Below, one piece after another: positions 16,723-23,344 of a stretch of 47,974 nt of DNA. Source of the stretch: CAZJHD01 sp964545855 (GTDB taxonomy: Bacteria; Planctomycetota; UBA1135; JACQFD01); the NCBI GenBank assembly GCA_964545855.1, contig CAZJHD010000032.1, forward strand, positions 1 to 47,974, written 5' to 3'. The notes beneath the pieces were generated by a model. The model was not told where the DNA came from. It saw only the letters and a program-made list of their open reading frames with translations, and did no database searches. The position numbers and the translations under genes are program-made. Positions within the stretch are counted from its first letter, which is position 1, and the number at the start of each line of letters is the position of its first letter.

Positions 16723-18471
16723 TCAGCCGCCCCGCACGCGCTCGAAGCGGAGCCCCTCGGCGCGCGGATCGTTCACGGTGATGCCGGACGCAGCGCCGTC
16801 GTCGCTCCGGTCGAAGACGAGGATCGTCCTCGCGCCATCGGTGAAGGCATTCGGCTGCAGCGGGACGAGGGGCTCGGGGAAGAGCCGGCGGCCGGCCTGG
16901 GCCGGCAGACCTACGACGAGGCCGCCGTCCTCCAGGACCACGTCGTAGACCGCGTCGAGCTCCTCGCTGCGGTAGCGGCCGAGGAAGGGCGCCGCGCCTG
17001 CGGCCTCGAGCGGCGCGAGAGCGGGATACACCGTCGGCGCGTCACGCCCTTCGGTGTGGAACTCGAGCCGCCGCGGGCCCGCAGAGTCCGCCTCGCGCAG
17101 GACGATCCTCCGCGGCGCGCCGGGGAAGCCGTCCACGCGGAGACTCCCGCCGGACTCGGGAACGAGGTCGAAGACGCCCCACCCGTCGCGGCTCATGAAC
17201 GTCGCCGTCGGGCGTCCGCCGCGGGCGCCGATCTCGAACACGATGCCCGTCTCCGCGCGGCGATAGCGTCCGGCGAATCGATCCCACGAGGAGGGCGCCG
17301 ACTCGGGGGCGCGGATCGGCGGGTCGGGCACCGCGCTCTCGGGCGCGAGCGGAGCGTGCTCCGCGAGGTAGAGATCGGCCACGGCGAATGCGAGGCGCGT
17401 CGGATCGGCGTCGGCGTCGCGGAGATTGCCGAGGACGATCACCGTGAGCCGGTCCTCGGGGAACCGGAGGATCTCGGCGGCGTGTCCGGGAGCGTTCCCC
17501 GAGTGGTGGACGACGGCGTGTCCGCGGTGAACGTCGGGGACGAGCCCGGCACCCTCCCCGGTGCTCCGCCCGTCGGGCGTCGTGCCGGGCGCGAGCAGCC
17601 GATCGAGGAGCGCGCGGTCGCCGACGGTCGGCTCGAAGAAGTTCCGGTCCCAGCGCACGAGGTCCTCGACGGTCGCGAAGAGGCCGCCGGGCCCGACGTG
17701 CGTGTAGCTCCGCTCCCGGAGCGCGAAGCCTCCGTCGGGTCGGCGCACGTGGCCCCGCGCTCGTCCGGCGATCAGGTTCTGCGCGTCGTCGACGAAGCGG
17801 CTCCGATCCATACCGAGCGGTCGGAAGATGCGCCGCGCGGTGAAGTCCGCGAAGGTCTCTCCGGAGACGCGCTCGACGATGCGCGCGAGGAGCCAGTAGC
17901 CCGAGTTGCAGTAGGAGAAGCGCTCGCCCGGCGGGAAGCTCGTCGCCCGCTGGCGCCGGATCAGGTCGAGGATCTCCTCCGGCGAGAGGAAGTCCTCGGG
18001 CCGCGCGCCACGCAGGAACGCGAGCGTGAAGAAATCGCGAATCCCGCTCGTGTGATGGAGGAGCTGGTCGACGGTGACGGGGCGCTCGTAGGCGGGCATC
18101 TCGGGGAGATGCGTTCGGATGTCGTCGTCGAGGGAGAGGCGACCGTCCCGCTCGAGGAGCAGCATGGCGAACGCCGTGAACTGCTTCGCAACGGAGCCCA
18201 CGTAGAGCACCGACCGGGGCGTGAGGGGCACCCCCTGCTCGAGATCGGCCCGGCCGTAGCCGGCCGCGTGGACGAGCGCGCCGTCCCGGACGACGCCCAC
18301 GGCGAAGCCCGGAGAGTCGTCGCGGCTCCACGGCGCGAAGAGCGCGTCGACGCGCGCCGCGGTCACGTCGGCGACTGGCCGCTCGCCGGGTCGATCTCGG
18401 GTCGGCGCGCACGCGGCGAGCAGCGCGAGCGCGCCGAGGGTCCACGTCGGCCGACGTGCTCGTGTGCTCAC
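16723..18471 (-). CDS. Serine hydrolase of the beta-lactamase / penicillin-binding-like fold (class C type)
   Basis: A 582-aa lipoprotein (signal MSTRARRPTWTLGALALLAAC, lipid Cys21). Residues about 35-370 form a class-C-type serine hydrolase with nucleophile motif SVAK (S93, K96), the Y-x-N motif in FSYCNSGYW, and HHSGNAPG near 330 as the third motif. Family members are esterases, D-peptidases or beta-lactamases, so substrate cannot be told from sequence. The remaining 200 residues are a C-terminal beta-rich extension common in environmental homologues. The GTG start overlaps the stop of the HMA lipoprotein gene by 4 nt (GTGA), so they are translationally coupled. True antibiotic resistance is unlikely on family grounds. 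Confidence 0.9.
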   Translation of the reverse strand: MSTRARRPTWTLGALALLAACAPTRDRPGERPVADVTAARVDALFAPWSRDDSPGFAVGVVRDGALVHAAGYGRADLEQGVPLTPRSVLYVGSVAKQFTAFAMLLLERDGRLSLDDDIRTHLPEMPAYERPVTVDQLLHHTSGIRDFFTLAFLRGARPEDFLSPEEILDLIRRQRATSFPPGERFSYCNSGYWLLARIVERVSGETFADFTARRIFRPLGMDRSRFVDDAQNLIAGRARGHVRRPDGGFALRERSYTHVGPGGLFATVEDLVRWDRNFFEPTVGDRALLDRLLAPGTTPDGRSTGEGAGLVPDVHRGHAVVHHSGNAPGHAAEILRFPEDRLTVIVLGNLRDADADPTRLAFAVADLYLAEHAPLAPESAVPDPPIRAPESAPSSWDRFAGRYRRAETGIVFEIGARGGRPTATFMSRDGWGVFDLVPESGGSLRVDGFPGAPRRIVLREADSAGPRRLEFHTEGRDAPTVYPALAPLEAAGAAPFLGRYRSEELDAVYDVVLEDGGLVVGLPAQAGRRLFPEPLVPLQPNAFTDGARTILVFDRSDDGAASGITVNDPRAEGLRFERVRGG

Positions 18472-18980
18472 GGCGCCGCGATCTCACGCGCGGAGTAGCC
18501 CTGCGCCTCGAGGCTCGCGGCGAGCGCCGCGCCGTCGAGAGACGACCAGGAATCGGCGCAATGCACCACGAGCTCCTGCGCGTGCTGATCGACCTGGACG
18601 GCCCAGACCTCATCGCTCCCGATCAGCCGCTCCGCCACGTGCGTCAGGCAGTTGGCGCACGCGAGCCCCTCGACGGCCAGGCCGATCCTCGTCGCGCCGA
18701 AGCTCTTCCTCTCGTCGTCGGGTCCGACGCGCATGGTGCGCCGCTCGACGGATCCGTCGGGACGCATCAGGAGGCGCTTCACCAGCGTGAAGCGCGGGCC
18801 GACGATGACGGCCGGCCGATCGGGAGCCTCGTGCGCGCGGCAGAGTGCGCAACGGCCGGCCGTTCTCGCGGTCGAGATCGGAGTCGCCGGAGCGATGGGC
18901 GCGGTCTCGGTCCGTGGCGCGGCGCATGCGGTGGCGAACGCGAGACCGAGGATCACGACGGGGCGAGTGGGAAGGTTCAT
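18468..18980 (-). CDS. HMA-domain lipoprotein (metal-binding, secreted)
   Basis: A 170-aa protein with an N-terminal lipoprotein-type signal (LGLAFATACAAP, Cys19). A first CxxC (C44, C47 in GRCALCR) is followed by a short beta-rich stretch and then an HMA/heavy-metal-associated domain at about 100-168, with the metal motif GLACANCLTHVAERL (C108, C111) and the usual LEAQGYSAREI ending. HMA domains bind Cu(I), Hg(II), Zn(II) or Cd(II); here the domain would lie outside the cytoplasm. The C-terminal half parallels that of the neighbouring gene at 19081-20181 (CxxC, a VTL/FTLVK strand, then GLACxxCxTHxA). The metal cannot be inferred. The downstream hydrolase overlaps by 4 nt. Confidence 0.85.
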   Translation of the reverse strand: MNLPTRPVVILGLAFATACAAPRTETAPIAPATPISTARTAGRCALCRAHEAPDRPAVIVGPRFTLVKRLLMRPDGSVERRTMRVGPDDERKSFGATRIGLAVEGLACANCLTHVAERLIGSDEVWAVQVDQHAQELVVHCADSWSSLDGAALAASLEAQGYSAREIAAP

Positions 18981-19080
18981 GGGTCGCTACGGGCGCGCTC
19001 TCCGCGCAAGAAGGGCTTCGAATCCATCCGCTCCAGCCGGACCGTACGAGTGGGTCTCCCGCACGCGGCCTCGCGAGAGG

Positions 19081-20181
19081 TCATCGGCTCTCGATCTCCC
19101 GCGCCGAAACGCCCTGGCCCTCGAGGCGCGCGACGATCGTCGCTCCGTCGAGCGCGCTCCATGGACGGAGCCGCGTCTCGATCTCCCCCGAGTCGAGGTC
19201 GACGTGCACGCTGACGACGTCGTCCAACGCGAGGGGCCCCGCAGCGGCGTGCGTCATGCAGTCGGGACACGCGAGCCCATCGACGGAGAATCGAATCGTC
19301 CGTTCCCCGGGAGGCGCGATCCGTCCGGGTGGGGTGCGGCTCGCCGTGATGGAGAGCGCACCCGCCTCGGAGACGCTCGACGGCGGGGTCTTGGTGAGCG
19401 TCACCTGACGCCAGCCCGCGACGGAGCACTGTCCGAGCCCGCCTCGTTCACGGCAGCGCGCGCAGGGGTCTTCCGCCCCGGAGCTCGAGACCGCCTCCGC
19501 GCGCGCCGCCGCGATCGTCTCCGTCGCGCGCGTCTTCGCCGCGTCGAGGTGCTCCTTCGAGGGCGGGGTCGCGATCGACGGAGCGGCACCTACGCGCGCC
19601 ATGGCCGCGTGGAGCTCCGTCGCGAGCGCCGCGCCCGTGAAGCGGCGCGCGGGGTCCGCCACCCGATCCGAGGAGAGCTGATGCGCCCAGGAAGCGGGCA
19701 TCGGCGGCCCGCCGGTCCAGCGCGCGCCGGCGGGATAGAAGAGGTAGAGGTCCCAAGCCGGAGGCCGGCGCAGAAGACCCTCGGCGAACGCGCGCCCGGC
19801 CACCTGCGCCGGATCGTGGTACTGCGTCACGCGCGGGTCGTCGAAGAGCCGCGAGGCGCGCGCCGCCGCCGCCGCGTCGTCGCTCGGCAGCACGTCGATC
19901 CAGACGACGTGGAAGGAGATCGGCGCGCCTTCGTAGGAGCGCACCAGTGCCTCCGCGACGCTCACGGCGCCGGCGACGCAGGCGCCTCAGGTGGGCGAGA
20001 GCAGCGTCACGAAGCGCGGCATCGCGGCGTCCCGGTCGAAGCGCTCCGCGAGCGGCGCGACGGACTCGGCGAGCGAGACGATCGGCGCGGGCGACCCGGG
20101 ACCGGACGCGGCCCGTGGCGCGGCGCACGCGGGCGCGAGAGCGAGAGCGACGAGCGCCCAGCGGCGCGAAGAAGTCTTCAT
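19081..20181 (-). CDS. Predicted selenoprotein: exported thioredoxin-like UGAC domain plus C-terminal HMA domain (in-frame UGA at codon 65)
   Basis: Read through one in-frame TGA (19987-19989), this is a single 366-residue protein. Residues 1-22 are a lipoprotein-like export signal (MKTSSRRWALVALALAPAC). Residues about 55-190 look thioredoxin-like: strand PRFVTLLSPT, then U65-G-A-C68, helix VAGAVSVAEALVRSY, strand ISFHVVWIDVLP, and later WDLYLFYPAGARW. TGA thus replaces the first Cys of a CxxC. A second CxxC is at about 240-243 (CARC) and an HMA domain is at about 295-366 with GLACPDCMTHAAAG (C305, C308). Without recoding the gene would give a 64-aa stub and an unsignalled 294-aa remainder starting at GTG 19965. 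Alternatives are a pseudogene or a sequencing error (TGC to TGA). SelB, SelA and tRNA-Sec are not in the window. Confidence 0.72.
19956..19972 (-). promoter_or_regulatory. Candidate bacterial SECIS-like hairpin downstream of the UGA codon
   Basis: On the mRNA strand, 18-34 nt counted from the U of UGA, a 6-bp stem (CGGCGC with GCGUCG, one G-U) closes a CGUGA loop that contains GU, and the loop sits 24-28 nt from the UGA. Bacterial SECIS hairpins lie inside the coding region at about this distance and have a G/GU in the apical loop. Two rival hairpins exist: GGCGCC/GGCGCC at 19966-19986, and a 7-bp stem with CUGG loop at 19936-19954. Such GC-rich sequence gives hairpins by chance, so this is a candidate only. 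Confidence 0.3.
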
Positions 20182-20314
20182 GGCACGAGACCTCCAGCAT
20201 CGGCCCGGGAGCCGGTCGGGACCCGACCCCTTCGGTCGAGATGGTTCCGACACGAGACCGTTCCGTCATTAGACTCGGTGCTCCATTCGACTCCAACGAC
20301 GGGAGGCTCTCGCC

Positions 20315-21082
20315 ATGAACACCCGACTCCCCCTGGGTTTCGCCACGCTCGCTCTCCTCGCCGCGCCCGCGCTCGCGCAGATCACCACGGGCGACGTCCA
20401 GTCGATCGTCGGCCCGCCGCAGGCGCCGATCGGCTGCCCGGTCTCGATCTCCATCTCGAACGACTCGAACCAGGGCTTCTGGATGGGCGTCTGCCCCTGG
20501 CAGGTGCTGAAGGGCAGCACGCCCGTGTTCAGCCCGATCTGCATCCAGATCGCGAAGCTGCTCTCCCCCGGCGAGACCTTCTCGACGGAATGGCACCAGA
20601 ACGACGACTTCGGGAATCCGGTGCCTCCCGGCAAGTACACCGTCCGCGTGTTCCTGCCGACGGGCATCCAGCAGGACCACTTGGTCCAGATCGGCGGCAC
20701 CGACGCCGGCATGGCGGCCCTCGGCATTCCGAAGATCGGGACGACGCGCAACTACCAGCTCTGCTCGCCGCTCGATCCCAACGGCTTCTACCTCGTGCTC
20801 GCGTCGGGCTCCAACACGACCGGGATCCCCACCTGCGGCGGCACCGTGCCGCTCGATGCGGACGACATCCTGCTCACCTCCGTGAGCGACCCGACGATCT
20901 TCCAGAACAGCTTCGGCAACCTCGACGGGAACGGCCGCAGCGACGCCATGGCGCTCGCGATCCCGCCGCTGCCGTCGCTCGTGGGGCTCGATCTGGTCTT
21001 CGCCTTCATCGTGATCGACTTCACCGATCCGTTCTGCGGCATCCGCCGCATCTCGGCGCCGCTGAAGCTGCAGATCTCGTAG
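20315..21082 (+). CDS. Secreted protein with BsuPI-like N-domain and planctomycete-type C-terminal domain
   Basis: A 255-aa exported protein (signal MNTRLPLGFATLALLAAPALA). Residues about 30-125 resemble the BsuPI / intracellular-proteinase-inhibitor beta-sandwich: a SISISNDSNQGFWM strand, LSPGETFSTEWHQNDDFGNPV, and VPPGKYTVRVF. The remaining half (about 135-255) has NYQLCSPLDPNGFYLVLASG, a GTVPLDADDILL segment, the FGNLDGNGRSDAMALAIPPL segment, and ends with APLKLQIS. This pattern resembles the C-terminal domain in the secreted proteins at 9661, 23345 and 26251, though it is more diverged. SD GGAGG at 20302-20306 supports the ATG. A strong hairpin at 21102-21125 ends the unit. Function unknown. 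Confidence 0.82.
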   Translation: MNTRLPLGFATLALLAAPALAQITTGDVQSIVGPPQAPIGCPVSISISNDSNQGFWMGVCPWQVLKGSTPVFSPICIQIAKLLSPGETFSTEWHQNDDFGNPVPPGKYTVRVFLPTGIQQDHLVQIGGTDAGMAALGIPKIGTTRNYQLCSPLDPNGFYLVLASGSNTTGIPTCGGTVPLDADDILLTSVSDPTIFQNSFGNLDGNGRSDAMALAIPPLPSLVGLDLVFAFIVIDFTDPFCGIRRISAPLKLQIS

Positions 21083-21101
21083 GGGCGGAACCGCCGCGGG
21101 C

Positions 21102-21125
21102 GTTCCACGCCGCTCGGCGTGGAAC
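21102..21125 (+). terminator. Hairpin terminator-like structure
   Basis: A 10-bp perfect stem (GTTCCACGCC with GGCGTGGAAC) closes a 4-nt loop, 20 nt after the stop of the secreted protein gene and 34 nt before the sigma factor start. There is no T tract, which is common for GC-rich organisms. It probably separates the two transcripts. Confidence 0.65.
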
Positions 21126-21158
21126 CCCCCGGCGCCGGGGAGGATTGCAAGGAGAGCG

Positions 21159-21797
21159 ATGACCTCCGAGCCCTCCGCCGCCGCCCCGTCGCTCGCCTTC
21201 GCGGTCTCGACCGCCGGCGCGGACTCGGGCGCCGCGGAGAGTGGCGCGTCGAAGACGGCGGCCGCCGCTGCCCGCGAGGCGGAACTCGTCGCGCGTGCAC
21301 GCACCGACTCGCGGGCCTTCGCGGAGCTCTATCGCGCCCACTACGCGGCCATCGGCCGCTACCTGCTGCGACGGACGGGCGACGCGCACGCGACGGAGGA
21401 CCTCCTGAGCGAGGTCTTCCTGTCGGCTCTGCGCGGGATCCATCGATACCGCTCGCGCGGCGCCCCCTTCCGCGCCTGGCTCTACCGCATCGCCACGAAC
21501 GCCGCGAACCGCTGGTCGCGGCGCACGCCGCGCGCGTCGGCGCTCGAGACGGCGGCCCACGTGGCCGACCCGAGCGCCGACGGACGCGCTCCGTCGGTCA
21601 CCGCCGAGCAGCGCGACGCGCTCCGCGCGATGCGTCTCCTCTCGCCCAGGCACCAGGCGGTGCTGGCGCTCCACTACGTGGAGGGGCTCGCCATCTCCGA
21701 GATCGCCGCGGTGCTCCGCTGCCCGGAAGGGAGCGTGAAGTCGCGCCTCTCCCGCGCGCGCGCCGCCCTCGCGAAGCACCTCGATTCCCCGCACTGA
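21159..21797 (+). CDS. ECF-type RNA polymerase sigma factor
   Basis: A 212-aa sigma-70 family protein of the extracytoplasmic-function type. A low-complexity leader of about 38 residues precedes region 2 (FAELYRAHYAAIGRYLLRRTG, EDLLSEVFLSALRGIHRYR, FRAWLYRIATNAANRWSRR), which binds the -10 element. Region 4 (LRAMRLLSPRHQAVLALHYV, ISEIAAVLRCPEGSVKSRLSRARAAL) contains the helix-turn-helix for -35 recognition. SD AAGGAG at 21149-21154 supports the ATG. The next gene follows after 12 nt, encodes a single-span membrane protein in the usual anti-sigma position, and a redoxin-like gene follows that. An autoregulated three-gene unit is likely but no promoter could be defined. Confidence 0.94.
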   Translation: MTSEPSAAAPSLAFAVSTAGADSGAAESGASKTAAAAAREAELVARARTDSRAFAELYRAHYAAIGRYLLRRTGDAHATEDLLSEVFLSALRGIHRYRSRGAPFRAWLYRIATNAANRWSRRTPRASALETAAHVADPSADGRAPSVTAEQRDALRAMRLLSPRHQAVLALHYVEGLAISEIAAVLRCPEGSVKSRLSRARAALAKHLDSPH

Positions 21798-21809
21798 AGG
21801 ACTCGAACC

Positions 21810-22259
21810 ATGCACGACCCGATCGACGACTCGCTCCGTTCCCTGCGCTCCCTCCACTGGGAGCGTCCCGACCACCAGCAGCTCTTGGAGGCTCGACTGA
21901 TGCAGCAGCATTCCTCTCCTCGCGGGCCCATCGCCCGTCTCTTCGCGCGCGCGCCGCTCGCGGCCGCGTTCCTTCTCCTCGCCACGGGAGTCGCCCTCGC
22001 CAGCGGTGTCGCCGCGTTCACGAATTGGATCGTCACGGCGACGCCCGTGAGCGACACCGAGACGCACTTCCTCATCCAGGACGAGAAGGGCAACGTCGTC
22101 GTGGACGAGGTGCTGCCGAGCGACACGGGGTTCTTCGCCCTGGAGGACGATGCCGACGGCACGCCGGGAATGCTGATCGGGGTCCGGCCGCTCGAGAGCG
22201 CGCCCGGCGTTCCCGAGGCCTTCCCGGCACCGAAGGCGCCCAAGAGGCAGAAGAAGTAG
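21810..22259 (+). CDS. Single-span membrane protein, possible anti-sigma partner
   Basis: A 149-aa protein with an N-terminal cytoplasmic segment of about 45 residues (MHDPIDDSLRSLRSLHWERP), one hydrophobic span at about 50-70 (LAAAFLLLATGVALASGVAAF), and an extracytoplasmic beta-rich part (TNWIVTATPVSDTETHFLIQ, GNVVVDEVLPSD, PGMLIGVRPL) with a basic, proline-rich tail ending KAPKRQKK. Gene order directly after an ECF sigma gene and the topology suggest an anti-sigma or sensor protein. No zinc-binding anti-sigma motif (HxxxCxxC) is visible, so this assignment is from context only. The following gene starts 15 nt later. Confidence 0.72.
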   Translation: MHDPIDDSLRSLRSLHWERPDHQQLLEARLMQQHSSPRGPIARLFARAPLAAAFLLLATGVALASGVAAFTNWIVTATPVSDTETHFLIQDEKGNVVVDEVLPSDTGFFALEDDADGTPGMLIGVRPLESAPGVPEAFPAPKAPKRQKK

Positions 22260-22273
22260 GCGCGGGGCGCCCC

Positions 22274-23341
22274 GTGCGGTCCACCGCCGCTTCCCTCGTC
22301 TTCCTCGCCGCGTCGGCGCTCGCCGGCGCGGCGTGGGGCTACTTCCGCGCCGAGCGCGGCCCTGCGTCCCGCCCCTCGGCGCGATCGGCGGAAGAGATCC
22401 TCGCGGAGCACCGCGCGGTGAAGACGCCGCGCAACTCGTTCGGGATGACGAAGGAGGAGTTCGAGACGAAGCTCGGCGCCGGCGTCGCGCGCCAGGGCGC
22501 GCTCGCGAGCGAGCTCCTCGCGGGTCACCCGGAGCATCCGGAGGTGCCTCGCCTGATGCAGACCCGGTGGGCCGGGCTCGTGAACTTCTTCGAGCGTCCC
22601 GAGGAGGTCCTGCGCGAGGCCGGCGCCGTGATCGAGTCCGGGAAGCCGCCGGCGCTCGTGCCGATCGCGCGACTCGCCGTCGCGAACGCGAGCCTCGCCG
22701 CCGCGTCGCTCCCGACCGAGGTGCGCGTGCGCCGCGTCGAGGAGGCGCTCGCCGCGAATGGCGGCGACGTCGCGAGCGCCGCGTACCTGCTGTCGGAGCT
22801 GGCGACGCGCTACGTCGCCGAGCCGGAGCGCCAGCGGGCGCTGCTGGAGCGCGCGCGGAGCGGCTCCGCCGACATGCGGAGCGCCTCCCAGATCGGCGAG
22901 TACCTCGCGCTCCACCGCGGTCTCGGCGAGACGCTCGCGCTCTCGTTCCGCGACGCACGCTCGGGCGCCGACGTTTCCCTCGAGTCGCTGCGCGGGAGAC
23001 CCGTCCTCGTCTACGTGGCCGCCCTCGACCGCGAGGCGGAAGAGCCCATGGCGCGCGCTCTCGCCGGACTCGCGCCGCGCCTCGCGGCGGCGCGCGCCGC
23101 CGTCGTGACGGTGCCCCTCGGCCTCCGGCAGACCGAGGCCGCGCGCCTCGTCGAGATCGCCGACCGGCTCGGCGTCCCGGGGAGTCTCTTCGCGGAGACG
23201 ACTCCGCTCACGGAGACCTGGGCCTGGAAGCTCGGCGCGCGCGGCACGCCGCTCTTCCTGCTGCTCGACGAGGAGGGGCGCCTGCGCGCCGTCTCCGCGC
23301 GCGCGGCGCCCCTGGTGGAGCTTCTCGAGTCGCCTCGCTGA
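22274..23341 (+). CDS. Membrane-anchored protein with a cysteine-free redoxin-like C-terminal domain
   Basis: A 355-aa protein starting at GTG. Residues 2-22 are a signal or membrane anchor (RSTAASLVFLAASALAGAAW). Residues about 30-205 are helical (MTKEEFETKLGAGVARQGAL and repeats of AxxLxxxA type). From about 215 the order GDTLALSFRDARSGADVSL-like lead, LRGRPVLVYVAALDREAEEP, and GVPGSLFAET...RGTPLFLLLDEEGRL resembles the AhpC/TlpA thioredoxin fold, with the cis-Pro region TPLFLL preserved. The CxxC or peroxidatic Cys expected after VLVYVA is absent (ALDREAEE), so it should not be redox active. It closes the sigma-factor unit and converges with the next gene with only 3 nt between stops. Confidence 0.7.
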   Translation: MRSTAASLVFLAASALAGAAWGYFRAERGPASRPSARSAEEILAEHRAVKTPRNSFGMTKEEFETKLGAGVARQGALASELLAGHPEHPEVPRLMQTRWAGLVNFFERPEEVLREAGAVIESGKPPALVPIARLAVANASLAAASLPTEVRVRRVEEALAANGGDVASAAYLLSELATRYVAEPERQRALLERARSGSADMRSASQIGEYLALHRGLGETLALSFRDARSGADVSLESLRGRPVLVYVAALDREAEEPMARALAGLAPRLAAARAAVVTVPLGLRQTEAARLVEIADRLGVPGSLFAETTPLTETWAWKLGARGTPLFLLLDEEGRLRAVSARAAPLVELLESPR

Positions 23342-23344
23342 GAC

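Noticed and set aside
16723..18471. A clinical-type beta-lactamase resistance gene.
   Set aside because: Motifs fit the broad class-C serine hydrolase family, but the long C-terminal extension and lipoprotein signal fit environmental esterase or peptidase members.
19081..19965. Separate 294-aa gene starting at GTG 19965 and separate 88-aa gene ending at 19987.
   Set aside because: The two join in one frame across TGA, and only the joined product has both an export signal and a complete redoxin fold.
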